Assembly: GCF_003610355.1 (NCBI RefSeq)
Contig: NZ_RAPY01000006.1
Location: forward strand, 333,802 to 397,801
Direction: 5' to 3'
Source: Sphingobacterium detergens
GTDB lineage: Bacteria; Bacteroidota; Bacteroidia; Sphingobacteriales; Sphingobacteriaceae
Length of the DNA stretch: 64,000 bases
The notes beneath the pieces were generated by a model. It worked only from the letters and a program-made list of their open reading frames with translations, was not told the DNA's origin and searched no databases. The position numbers and the translations under genes are program-made. Of the stretch, positions 18,901-28,695 are shown one piece after another; the first letter of the stretch is position 1, and each line of letters opens with the position of its first letter.

Positions 18901-21261
18901 TTACTCGTTCCGTAATGTGATGACGGGGTTAGCCAATGCTGCTTTAATGGCTTGATAACTGACCGTTATTAGGGTGATGCCCAGTGCAGTTAATCCTGTA
19001 AGGGCAAATACGGTCCAACTAATTGAAATACGATAAACATAATCGTCAAGCCATGTTTCCATTAACAGATAGGCCAGCGGAGCTGCTACGAGGAAACCGA
19101 TCAATGTCAACCAGAGGTATTCGGTGCATAATAATTTCCATAAACCAACTTCTGATGCGCCAAGAACCTTACGGATACCAATTTCTTTTTCACGTTGCTC
19201 GGTTAGAAATGCGACCAATGCATATAGCCCAAGACAAGAAATCAATATGGCAAGCCCCGTAAAAATACTGGTCAGACTTTTGATCATTTCCATTTGTTCA
19301 AATTGCTTGGCATATTCTTTATCTGTGAACGCATAATCAAAGATGAGATCTGGATCAAAACGATTGAATTGTTGAGCGATTGCTTTCATCGTCTGACTGA
19401 TATCTTGTTGTTCATTCAGTCTGAGTGTTATTTTATTTTTTGGCAGAAAATCAAGAAAATAGGCAGTAGGTGTAATCGACTTAAATGGGGATTCGGATAA
19501 GGTGTTCTGTATAATACCGATAATGGTATAGTTGATACCTCTTTTGGATAGCTGCTTGCTCGTCAGATCTGTAACTCCCATAAATTTGGCCGCTGCTTCA
19601 TTGATGATTACTCCCGTGGAATCTGTCTTGAAATCTTTGGAGAAATTTCTTCCCTTCAAAAAGTTCCATTGTACGGTTTTGGCAAAGTTTTCGTCTATCG
19701 TGAAAATCCCCATAATGGATCCTTCCTTTGTTTCATTCCCCTGCCAGTTAAAACCGCCACCAGTTAAAGTGAGTTTGTTTACAAAATTCGAAGTAAGTGA
19801 GGCCTCCTGGATCAAACGTTGACCGATCAGTTCTTTTCTCAGAATCTCAAAGTTTTTGGAAATTAATTGACTAGTACTGGTGATGTTGACTAAGTTTGAG
19901 CTTTTGTAACCAATCGGACGATCCTTTGTATAGTGCAATTGTTTGATGACCAAATAGGTTGCAATCATCAGAAAGATGGAAATCGCAAATTGTATGATAA
20001 CCATTCCCTTTCTAGCATTAAATCCCCGTTTGCCGATGTTCATCTTTCCTTTGAGCGCAAGGATCGGATTGAAAGAGGATAAGAATAGTGCGGGATATAG
20101 TCCAGCAAGAACACCAATAGAGAGAATCCCCAAAAAGGAGTATAAGTAGAATTGAAGACGCGTAAATGGAACATGCAATGCGGTATTGGTGATGGTATTT
20201 ATCCACGGAAGAAGCAAAGTACTTACTATAAGGGCTATCAGAAAAGCACAGGATACGGAGAGGATGGACTCAACTAAAAATCCGGCAATCAGTTGCCGAC
20301 GGTTTACACCAACAGATTTTAGAATACCAATTTCCTTTCCTCTTTTTAAGCTTCGGGCTGTACTGAGGTTAATAAAGTTAATACTGGCCAACAAAAGAAT
20401 AAATATGCTTATCCAAGCAAACATCCACACATATTGAATTTGTCCACCTGCATTTTTACCATTTTTGAATGAATCATAAAGATTCCATTTGGACATGGGA
20501 TGCAACAAGATCTCAGGGTTGATATCTGTAAGATTTGTTCTAAAGATATTGGTCAGTTTTTGCTCGAGTCCCGGGATATTTTGTGGGTTCTCGATTTTGC
20601 CATACGTGCGAAAAAAGCAGTTTGACCAACTTTCGTCTATACCTTCATTTTTGCGGAGGTAATCGACAAAAGGCAAAATATACGCCAATCCTTGAAAAGT
20701 ACTATTCTCGGGAATATCTTCAAAAACACCGAGTATATTATATTGCTCTTTTCCGTTGAGCTGAATAGTCTTCCCGATTACATCAGTTGACCCCAATAGA
20801 CGATTGGCTAATGATTCCGAGATTATCATGGTGGATGCTGCGGTAGGGGTAGAAATATCTCCATGTACAGATTTTAATGAAAACAATTCGGAAAATTTGC
20901 CCATTGCATAGAAACCATCGACGTTCAACTTCTTGTCCCCAACCTTAAGGTTGTTACTTTCGTTAGTGACCAATGTAATATCCTGCACCTCATTGGTAAA
21001 ATCAGATGCAATAACCTTTGCTAAAGGGACAGGAGTAGAGGGACCCGTAGATTTTTCATTATTGAAGGTACCTGTTAACATGACTTGATAGATACTATCA
21101 TAGTTTTCATGATTGCGGTTGAAGGAAAATTGTTTCAAGATCCACAGGGTGCTCACCAAAGCAACCGTAAATCCCAAAGACAACCCGAGAATATTGATTG
21201 CCGTATTTAAGGGGTTGCGTTTAAGATTGCGTAAAGCGGTTTTCAAAAATAATTTAATCAT
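18901..21261 (-). CDS. MacB/FtsX-type ABC permease with a degenerate first FtsX motif
   Basis: A 786-residue paralogue beginning MIKLFLKTALRNLKRNPLNT. Near residue 308 the usual G-[IV]-RK-x-[LIV]-G reads EIGILKSVGVNRRQL, losing the conserved arginine. The C-terminal copy near residue 692, EIGIRKVLGASEVGL, is intact, and the end is NPVITLRNE. It is the last gene before the internal promoter, and I see no terminator between them. The motif change may affect coupling of the first half to the ATPase, or simply reflect relaxed constraint on one half of a fused dimer. Confidence 0.93.
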   Translation of the reverse strand: MIKLFLKTALRNLKRNPLNTAINILGLSLGFTVALVSTLWILKQFSFNRNHENYDSIYQVMLTGTFNNEKSTGPSTPVPLAKVIASDFTNEVQDITLVTNESNNLKVGDKKLNVDGFYAMGKFSELFSLKSVHGDISTPTAASTMIISESLANRLLGSTDVIGKTIQLNGKEQYNILGVFEDIPENSTFQGLAYILPFVDYLRKNEGIDESWSNCFFRTYGKIENPQNIPGLEQKLTNIFRTNLTDINPEILLHPMSKWNLYDSFKNGKNAGGQIQYVWMFAWISIFILLLASINFINLSTARSLKRGKEIGILKSVGVNRRQLIAGFLVESILSVSCAFLIALIVSTLLLPWINTITNTALHVPFTRLQFYLYSFLGILSIGVLAGLYPALFLSSFNPILALKGKMNIGKRGFNARKGMVIIQFAISIFLMIATYLVIKQLHYTKDRPIGYKSSNLVNITSTSQLISKNFEILRKELIGQRLIQEASLTSNFVNKLTLTGGGFNWQGNETKEGSIMGIFTIDENFAKTVQWNFLKGRNFSKDFKTDSTGVIINEAAAKFMGVTDLTSKQLSKRGINYTIIGIIQNTLSESPFKSITPTAYFLDFLPKNKITLRLNEQQDISQTMKAIAQQFNRFDPDLIFDYAFTDKEYAKQFEQMEMIKSLTSIFTGLAILISCLGLYALVAFLTEQREKEIGIRKVLGASEVGLWKLLCTEYLWLTLIGFLVAAPLAYLLMETWLDDYVYRISISWTVFALTGLTALGITLITVSYQAIKAALANPVITLRNE

Positions 21262-21346
21262 GGCGGTGTTTGATGCTTATGTTTGTTGTTTTTGGTGTAC
21301 TGATTAATTATCCAATATATAAAGAGTTGATTTTTATGAACACAAG

Positions 21347-23728
21347 CTATTCGTCTTTTAAACTCTTGACGGGGTTGGCAATAGCTGCTTTGATCGATTG
21401 GAAACTAACTGTAAATAGGGCAATCATAATCGTTAGGATGCCCGCACCTAAAAATATTGTTATCGGCACTGTTGTTCTGAAGGCAAATCCATCTAACCAG
21501 TTCGAAGTGAAATATAGCGCGACAGGAATTGCAATGATATTCGCGATAATGATCAAAAGCAAAAATTCTTTATTCAGCATTTGCATAATATTGAATACCG
21601 TTGCACCGAGGACTTTTCTGATGCCAATTTCTTTGGTTTTCAGTTGTGCGGTATAGGTGCATAGTCCAAGAAGCCCCAGACATGAAATCAGTATCGCTAT
21701 GATGGCAAAGAAATTAAACAATGTTCCTTGTTTTTGCTCGCTCATATATTGCTGTTGGTAGCTTTCGTCGAGGAAACTATAACTGATCGGCATATCGTCA
21801 TAGTAGCTTTTCCAGATCTGTCGCAGCGCATGCAACGCCGATTCGGTTCCGGCAGGGTTTGTTTTTATATAAAGCTGCTGGCAATCTTTGGGACTAAATT
21901 GAAAGACCATGGGTTCGATCTTTTGACGTACACTTGCGTAATTAAAATCTTTGACCACACCAATAATGGTTCCCGGAACAGTTCGGATCCGTAGACGGGC
22001 ACCAATTGGATCCTTTAATCCCATCTCACGAACGGCAGTTTCATTGATGAGAAAGTGCGTAGAATCTGCCATCGAGCCAGTGAAATTTTTCCCTTGAGCC
22101 AGTTTTATCTTGAAAAAATCAAGTGCATATTGATCCGAATGCGTAATGCTGAACCAAAGATTTGAATTGCTGGGTTTTCCGTCCCAATCGTTATCTCCTG
22201 TCGATCCACCACCATATACCATATCCCTTCCAAGTCGAATGACATCACTTACACCTTTATTTTTCAGTAGATCACTTTTGACGGCATCAAAATGTTGCGC
22301 CATTTTTGGAGCCATGGAGACAGCTATAATGTTGTTCTTTTCGTACCCCAGGTTCTTGTTGCGTATATATTCCAATTGTCGACCGATGACGATCGTCATT
22401 ATGATGAGCACAATCGATACAGTAAATTGTAATACGACTAATATCTTTCTAAAATTTGATTTCTTCATTCCGAATCTGCCCTTTAATACTTTGATTGGGT
22501 CAAAGTTTGAAAGTAATAATGCCGGATAAATGCTGGTCAATAGTAATGTGCCTATCAACATGATTAAAATATAGCTCCAGAGATCAATACTAGATAGCTG
22601 CAAAGAAATATGTTTGCCCGAGAAATTGTTAAAAAAGGGAAGAAAGATAAAAACAATGCTGACTGCTAAAGTCGCAGCGATCGTGAAGAGCAGTGTCGTC
22701 TCCAGCATAAATTGGAAAAATAGTTCCTTTCTTCCGGCTCCGATAATTTTACGGATACCGACTTCTTTGGATCTGGATAAGGAGCGTGCGGTAGAGAGGT
22801 TGATGTAATTGATACTAGCAATGACAAGAATCATCAATGCGACACCGATAAAGATATGGACTGTACCAATTCCTGCATCGCTGCCATCCATCTGGTAAAG
22901 GTGCATTTTCGCTAATTCTTGCGTGACATAGGGCACGGGAGTATCTTCGGGTTTATTGCGTTCATGTATCTTTTGTAATTTCTGAGCTACCAGAGCAGGG
23001 TTTGCTTCGGCTCTCAACTGCAGGTAGGTGCCAAAGGAGAAGCTCGACCAATCTTCATCCATCGATGACAGATAGGTTTTATTGTCATAGGTGGTCTTAT
23101 TTTTGATGTAAGCCTGCTCATTAAACCGTGAAAGGGGGAGGAGCACCTGAAATTGAAAGGAAGAATTTTCGGGATAGTCGGGGATAACTCCGCTAACTAT
23201 ACATAGGTCCTCTATTCCCAATACCACCGTTTTGCCGATTGGATTTTCATCACCAAAATACCGACGGGCGGTAGTCTCGGTAAGAACAACGGAATTGTTG
23301 TCGGGAAAGGGTTGTTTCTGGTTGCCCTGAATAAGAGGGAAATCAAAAACACTAAAATAACTTGGATCTACAAAAGCGAAATTCTTTTCTCTAAATCGTT
23401 TGTCCTTATACTTGATGGCGGCATCACCGATCCTAAAGATACGTACGGCGTCCTGAACCTCAGGGATTTCTCTCTTAGCAAAACTCCCAACAGGGGCAAT
23501 GATAGATCCAAATATTCGTTTTGAGATCCCTGTTCCACCCTCAATCCCAATTTTGTAGATAGAGCCTTGATTCTTATGAAAACGATCAAAGGACAATTCA
23601 TCCTTTATCCATAGTAGTAGGAAGATTCCCACAACTAATCCTGCAGTCAGCCCGAGGATATTGATAGCACTATAGAATTTGTTGGAAAAAATACTGCGCC
23701 ACGCGGTTTTGATGAAATTCTTTATCAT
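21347..23728 (-). CDS. MacB/FtsX-type ABC permease
   Basis: A 793-residue paralogue beginning MIKNFIKTAWRSIFSNKFYS, with the first helix GLTAGLVVGIFLLLWIKDEL. Motifs are EVGIRKIIGAGRKEL near residue 320 and EIGIRKVLGATVFNI near residue 699; the end is NPVKSLKDE. The gap of 85 bp to the next downstream permease and 60 bp to the upstream one show no promoter of the TGGC type, so cotranscription is expected. Confidence 0.94.
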   Translation of the reverse strand: MIKNFIKTAWRSIFSNKFYSAINILGLTAGLVVGIFLLLWIKDELSFDRFHKNQGSIYKIGIEGGTGISKRIFGSIIAPVGSFAKREIPEVQDAVRIFRIGDAAIKYKDKRFREKNFAFVDPSYFSVFDFPLIQGNQKQPFPDNNSVVLTETTARRYFGDENPIGKTVVLGIEDLCIVSGVIPDYPENSSFQFQVLLPLSRFNEQAYIKNKTTYDNKTYLSSMDEDWSSFSFGTYLQLRAEANPALVAQKLQKIHERNKPEDTPVPYVTQELAKMHLYQMDGSDAGIGTVHIFIGVALMILVIASINYINLSTARSLSRSKEVGIRKIIGAGRKELFFQFMLETTLLFTIAATLAVSIVFIFLPFFNNFSGKHISLQLSSIDLWSYILIMLIGTLLLTSIYPALLLSNFDPIKVLKGRFGMKKSNFRKILVVLQFTVSIVLIIMTIVIGRQLEYIRNKNLGYEKNNIIAVSMAPKMAQHFDAVKSDLLKNKGVSDVIRLGRDMVYGGGSTGDNDWDGKPSNSNLWFSITHSDQYALDFFKIKLAQGKNFTGSMADSTHFLINETAVREMGLKDPIGARLRIRTVPGTIIGVVKDFNYASVRQKIEPMVFQFSPKDCQQLYIKTNPAGTESALHALRQIWKSYYDDMPISYSFLDESYQQQYMSEQKQGTLFNFFAIIAILISCLGLLGLCTYTAQLKTKEIGIRKVLGATVFNIMQMLNKEFLLLIIIANIIAIPVALYFTSNWLDGFAFRTTVPITIFLGAGILTIMIALFTVSFQSIKAAIANPVKSLKDE

Positions 23729-23788
23729 TGTGATCCGTTTTTTAGATTCAAAATTAACTGTATACCATTCTCGCCACCATCAGCTGAT

Positions 23789-26197
23789 CTATTCGTCCCT
23801 TAGGCTATCTACTGGATTTGCTTTTGCGGCCATAATACTTTTGGTTGACAGCACGAAGCTTGCAAATCCAATCAGGCTTAGGGCAGATAGCCCAAAAATC
23901 CATGGATTTATTTCGGTGCGATATGCGAAATCATTTAACCAATGATCCATAAAGTAATAAGCGATCGGGAATGCAATCAAACAGGCTATAGCCACCAGCG
24001 TCAATAAATTCTTAAGCAATAAAAAGGTGATCTGTAATACGGAAGCACCTAGAACTTTACGTATGCCAATCTCTTTTGTCCTTTGGTTGGCTGTAAATAT
24101 GGTTAAGCCAAATAATCCTAACCCCGCAATAAATACGGAGAGCCCGACAGCCCAGGACAACAATTTGGAAAGTTGTTTTTCCTGTTCATAGAATTGTTGG
24201 ACAATCTCATCCACAAAGCGGAGGTCGATCTCATCATCAGGGAAGGAAGCTTTGTAAGTGGAGGTAATTTTATCAATTGCTGTTTTCCAATTTTCCGGAT
24301 GTTTTTGGTCTAAAGCGATATGAAGTACATAACCGGTCTTGCTTCCGATGTAGAGTACAGGTTTGATCGTCTGACGGGCCGAAGCGATGTCAAAATTTTC
24401 CATAACACCGACAATAGTGGATTCTCCATTTTCAAAAGTTTTACCAATTGCATCCTGTGGGTTTTGGATACCTAATAATTCTAAACCTTTTCTATTGATC
24501 AGCATTTCACTTGTTGAGTCCAGTAAACGAATATTCCTTCCTGCTAAAAGTGGGATTTTATAAACATCCAGATAGCTCTCATCGCCTGACCGGTTATCAA
24601 AAGTTAAGGATTTTTTGTCCGGTGATTGATCATACACCATTGAAGTGGTCATAAAACCACTCATTGCCGGTGCAATATTTCCAAAGCTTATCGCTTTTAC
24701 CTCGGGAAGTTTCAGCAGTTCGTTTTTGAGCATTTGCCCTTTGTCCGAATTTTGAAATGCTCCTGGAATATCGATGTTGATGACTGCATCGCGTTGGAAT
24801 CCCATATCCTTGTGGGATAGATAATTGATCTGTCGAATCACAATCAGCACACAGATCAGAAAAGCCTGGGCCATCACAAATTGAAAAATGGTCAAGGCTT
24901 TGCGTATCCATGCACTTCTGGAAAGATTGGTGTTTTTTCCCAGTTGATTTTTAAGGGCTAATACAGGAGCATATCCTGTCAGTACCCAGGCAGGGTAAAA
25001 ACCAGCCAATAAGGTGACGAGAATAAGCTGAGCAGATAGGAACAGTAGGATTAATTTTTTATCTAATAAATCCAGACTTAAATTTGGGGGAATAAATCCT
25101 TCAAAAACACGTAAAAACAAAGGTAGTAATAGGACAGCCAGTAGTGTCGCTGTTAGGGTGATCAAAAATGTCTCTACTAAAAATTGCTTAATTAACGTGG
25201 ATTTTGAACTTCCTAATGTTTTGCGAATACCTACCTCTTTTGCCCGTTCAATGGATTGTGCGGTAGATAAATTGATAAAATTAACAGCTCCCAATGCCAA
25301 TAGAAATATGGCAAGCAAAATTAGGTTGCGGAGTGTTTCGGGCTTGGTCGCTCCATAATTGAAAGTTGAGTCAAAATGAACCTCCGATAGGGGCTGTAAG
25401 ATAAGTTTATCCTTAAATGTTTTACCATTTTTGTTTCTGTACTTGTTGAGTAGATTTGCGATGTTGCTTTCTACTACATTTGGAGCAGTACCCGCTTTGG
25501 TTTTGATCAATACCTGATGGGAATCGGAGATACTGTTCCAGGCTTCCCAATTAAACATCTCTTTCAGACTGTTGTTCTGTGGAATTGTTTTTTCGGAGAT
25601 AAAACTGTCAAAATTAAAATCTGAATTTTGCTGTGCATTTTCGACCACGCCGACAACCTGAAGGGGAATACTGTCTGCATAGACAATGGTTTTGCCAATG
25701 ACATTGGCTGGAGACTCATTTCCATAAAATTTTTCCAGTGTTTTTTCTGTTAGCACGATATGACCGGCTGTATTTAGGCTAAGTGGATTTCCGGATAGCC
25801 ATTTGCGTGGTAAAATATCGAAATATTGGCTGTTGGTTAGTAAAATACGTTGCTCTTTTGGAAAAACTTGAGCTTTGTTGCTAGCGGTCGTGATTTTCAA
25901 TTTTTGAACATGACTTCGATAGATTGGAGCTATGGCGTCGAGGTTTGGTAGCTCTTCTTCCATAGTTCGTACTAAAGGCATGTATACACCTGCATTTTTA
26001 AAATCACCGTTGCTGACAATACGGTAAACCTGTTCGCGGTTGGGAACATTTTTATCGAAACTATAGTCGTATTGAATCATCAAAAAGATAACTAATGTTG
26101 CCGTAATGCCAATGGCTAAGCTCATGACATTGATACATGTAATCAACTTATGTTTTTTCAAAAAACGATAGGCTGTTTTTAGTGAGTTTCCAATCAT
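23789..26197 (-). CDS. MacB/FtsX-type ABC permease
   Basis: An 802-residue paralogue beginning MIGNSLKTAYRFLKKHKLIT. Motifs are EVGIRKTLGSSKSTL near residue 320 and EIGIRKVLGASVLQI near residue 707; the end is NPVDSLRDE. The RKTLGSS form of the first motif, the C-terminal FYEQEKQLSKLLSW stretch and the QYDYSFDKNVPNREQVYRI segment after TM1 group it with the 28696, 33842 and 36289 paralogues rather than with the AWRN/RKVVGA members, so the array holds at least two subfamilies. Confidence 0.94.
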   Translation of the reverse strand: MIGNSLKTAYRFLKKHKLITCINVMSLAIGITATLVIFLMIQYDYSFDKNVPNREQVYRIVSNGDFKNAGVYMPLVRTMEEELPNLDAIAPIYRSHVQKLKITTASNKAQVFPKEQRILLTNSQYFDILPRKWLSGNPLSLNTAGHIVLTEKTLEKFYGNESPANVIGKTIVYADSIPLQVVGVVENAQQNSDFNFDSFISEKTIPQNNSLKEMFNWEAWNSISDSHQVLIKTKAGTAPNVVESNIANLLNKYRNKNGKTFKDKLILQPLSEVHFDSTFNYGATKPETLRNLILLAIFLLALGAVNFINLSTAQSIERAKEVGIRKTLGSSKSTLIKQFLVETFLITLTATLLAVLLLPLFLRVFEGFIPPNLSLDLLDKKLILLFLSAQLILVTLLAGFYPAWVLTGYAPVLALKNQLGKNTNLSRSAWIRKALTIFQFVMAQAFLICVLIVIRQINYLSHKDMGFQRDAVINIDIPGAFQNSDKGQMLKNELLKLPEVKAISFGNIAPAMSGFMTTSMVYDQSPDKKSLTFDNRSGDESYLDVYKIPLLAGRNIRLLDSTSEMLINRKGLELLGIQNPQDAIGKTFENGESTIVGVMENFDIASARQTIKPVLYIGSKTGYVLHIALDQKHPENWKTAIDKITSTYKASFPDDEIDLRFVDEIVQQFYEQEKQLSKLLSWAVGLSVFIAGLGLFGLTIFTANQRTKEIGIRKVLGASVLQITFLLLKNLLTLVAIACLIAFPIAYYFMDHWLNDFAYRTEINPWIFGLSALSLIGFASFVLSTKSIMAAKANPVDSLRDE

Positions 26198-26235
26198 TGT
26201 CGTTTAGTTTTAAATTGATTCAACCAGATGAAGAT

Positions 26236-28638
26236 CTATTCGTCCCTTAGACTATTTACCGGATTCAATAGCGCGGCTTTAAATGTCTGGAATCCTATTG
26301 TGATAAATGCCACCAGTGTGACCGATACGATCGCAATCAGGTAAGCCCACCATGGCATCTCAATATGATACACAAAATCATTTAACCAATGGCTAAAGAG
26401 ATAATAAGCGATTGGTCCGGCAATAAGAAATGCAAGAAGGATCAGTTTGATATAATTTGATGATAATAAATGAATAATACCCGGAACACTAGCTCCCAAG
26501 ACTTTGCGGATACCGATTTCTTTGCTTCGGGCTTCGGTGGTATAGGCTGCTAATCCCAACAGACCGAGACAGGCAATAAAAAGAGTAAGAAATGAAAACA
26601 TACTCATGACATTGGATGACCGGATTTCATTTTCATATTGGTCTTGCACATGTTGATCTAAAAAGGAAATATCGAATGCAGCTTCTGGAGCAACAGTCGT
26701 ATAGATCTTCTTTATTTGTTCGATATATCCTTGAACATCTGTTGTTTTATAACGGATCAATAAGTTGCGTGGTGATTCTGAGGGATCATTCATAGTGTAA
26801 TAGCTGTAACCCCCGATTTCAGATTTAAGGTTTGCATAATTAAAATCCTGGACGACACCGGTGATGATCGAGTTGGTCGGGCTCATCTCGGTGACGATAT
26901 GTTTTCCAATCGCTTCCTGTGGGGATTTATACCCTAAGTATTTCAGTACTTTCTCGTTGATCAACATATAACAGGTGGAATCTGGACGTCCCCAAATGTC
27001 GGGTAAATCTGTTCCGGCAAGCAATTTTAATCCAAGTGTATTTACTGTCTTTCCATAAGTGACACAACTTAGTGTTGGTAATCCCTGTTTATCTGTGCTG
27101 AGTTTATAGGTTGTTTTTCCGCTTTCATTGCTTCCTGGTACAGACTGTGCGAATGTGGTGGACAGCGTATGTGATAAGCTTTGGACCTGCTGATTGAGCG
27201 TGTTGAGTTTTTCCTGACTCCGGAAAGAACGGATAGGGATAGAGACCACATGTTCAGGTTGATACCCGAGGTCTTTATTTCGGATATAATTCATCTGGGT
27301 GAGCATCACACTAATGCCGATGATCAATATAATCGAAATGGTAAATTGGCATATCACCAATATTTGTCTGATCAGAACTGTTTTCCCTTGTTTGTTATAA
27401 CCTTTATTCATCAATGCGATCGATTTGATTTTCGATAAGAATAAGGCTGGGTAGCTGCCCGCGACAAACGTAATTATAAACCAGGATAGCGCCAATATCC
27501 CTAGCATATCCCAGTTTAGAAGTTGTCTGATGGTAATATTTGTACTGCCGATGGAATTAAATAGCGGGATCAAAATAATGGCCAGAACCACGCCGATTGT
27601 CATCGCAAATAGGCTAATCGTTGCGGTTTCGACAAAAAAGCGGACAATGAGCTGGCCTCGGGTAGCTCCAAGTACCTTATTTACACCCACCTCTTTAGCA
27701 TTCTTTTGTGATTTTGCCGTGGCCAGGTTCATGTAATTGATACAGGCAATCGCGATGACAAGAAAAGCAAGAACGGATAGCGTTCGAATGGTGTCAATGT
27801 TTCCTATACGTTTGGTAACTCCCTTTCCGAGACTTGATGAGTAGAGATGAACCTTTAATAGTGGTTGCAAGAAAAATTCGGTAAAATATCGGGTGTCTTT
27901 TTCTACGTATTTGTCAATCAGCTTTGTTGCTTCTCGCGCAACAGCAGCTGGTTCGGATCCTTTTTTTAGTAATATATACGTTTCATAGCTGGCATTACTC
28001 CAATAGACATTTTGTCCCATCCAGGAATCCATAATATTCATGACCATATTACAGTCCAGGGTACTATTTGCAGGAAGATCCTTGAATACACCGGTGACCT
28101 GTACAGTATCTCTTTGGTTAATGGAAATGAGTTTTCCCAGTGCTTCATTGTTTCCAAAGAATTTTTCCTTTGTTGATTGGGAAAGTACAATACTTTTTTT
28201 GTTTAGAAACGCAGTGTGAACATTCCCTTCTATAAATTGGAAATCAAAGATGGAAAATAACGTTGAATCGGCTAGGTACAATTGTTTCTCATTGAAATTT
28301 TCCTCTCCGGCACGTATAGAAGCCGTGGCGCCAAAGCCATCTTTTACAAGTCGCACCATATTATCGACCTGAGCAATATCGGATTTCAGTGCGGGCCCCA
28401 CTGCATTTGGCAGATTGATCATTTTCTCCCGATTGTATTCTGCCGACAGCTGCATGTGCAAACGATAGATATTATCAGCTTTCGAATACATGGTATCAAA
28501 ACTCAGTTCCTGACGGATAAAAGCAAATAGCAGCAGGGACACACAGATGCCAATCGCTAATCCACTAATATTAAGGATGCTGAAAAATCGGTTGGCCCGG
28601 ATACTTCGCCAGGCTGTTTTTATGTAGTTCTTGATCAT
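26236..28638 (-). CDS. MacB/FtsX-type ABC permease
   Basis: An 800-residue paralogue beginning MIKNYIKTAWRSIRANRFFS. The first-half motif is EVGVNKVLGATRGQL near residue 315, with N in place of the conserved R; the second-half motif EIGIRKVLGASVPGI near residue 706 is intact. The end is NPVNSLRDE. It lies 38 bp from its downstream and 57 bp from its upstream neighbour, within one uninterrupted operon. Confidence 0.94.
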   Translation of the reverse strand: MIKNYIKTAWRSIRANRFFSILNISGLAIGICVSLLLFAFIRQELSFDTMYSKADNIYRLHMQLSAEYNREKMINLPNAVGPALKSDIAQVDNMVRLVKDGFGATASIRAGEENFNEKQLYLADSTLFSIFDFQFIEGNVHTAFLNKKSIVLSQSTKEKFFGNNEALGKLISINQRDTVQVTGVFKDLPANSTLDCNMVMNIMDSWMGQNVYWSNASYETYILLKKGSEPAAVAREATKLIDKYVEKDTRYFTEFFLQPLLKVHLYSSSLGKGVTKRIGNIDTIRTLSVLAFLVIAIACINYMNLATAKSQKNAKEVGVNKVLGATRGQLIVRFFVETATISLFAMTIGVVLAIILIPLFNSIGSTNITIRQLLNWDMLGILALSWFIITFVAGSYPALFLSKIKSIALMNKGYNKQGKTVLIRQILVICQFTISIILIIGISVMLTQMNYIRNKDLGYQPEHVVSIPIRSFRSQEKLNTLNQQVQSLSHTLSTTFAQSVPGSNESGKTTYKLSTDKQGLPTLSCVTYGKTVNTLGLKLLAGTDLPDIWGRPDSTCYMLINEKVLKYLGYKSPQEAIGKHIVTEMSPTNSIITGVVQDFNYANLKSEIGGYSYYTMNDPSESPRNLLIRYKTTDVQGYIEQIKKIYTTVAPEAAFDISFLDQHVQDQYENEIRSSNVMSMFSFLTLFIACLGLLGLAAYTTEARSKEIGIRKVLGASVPGIIHLLSSNYIKLILLAFLIAGPIAYYLFSHWLNDFVYHIEMPWWAYLIAIVSVTLVAFITIGFQTFKAALLNPVNSLRDE

Positions 28639-28695
28639 GATCGTATCTATTTGTTTCGTGCTGATATATTAAGTTTGTTCTTGATTGTATACTAT

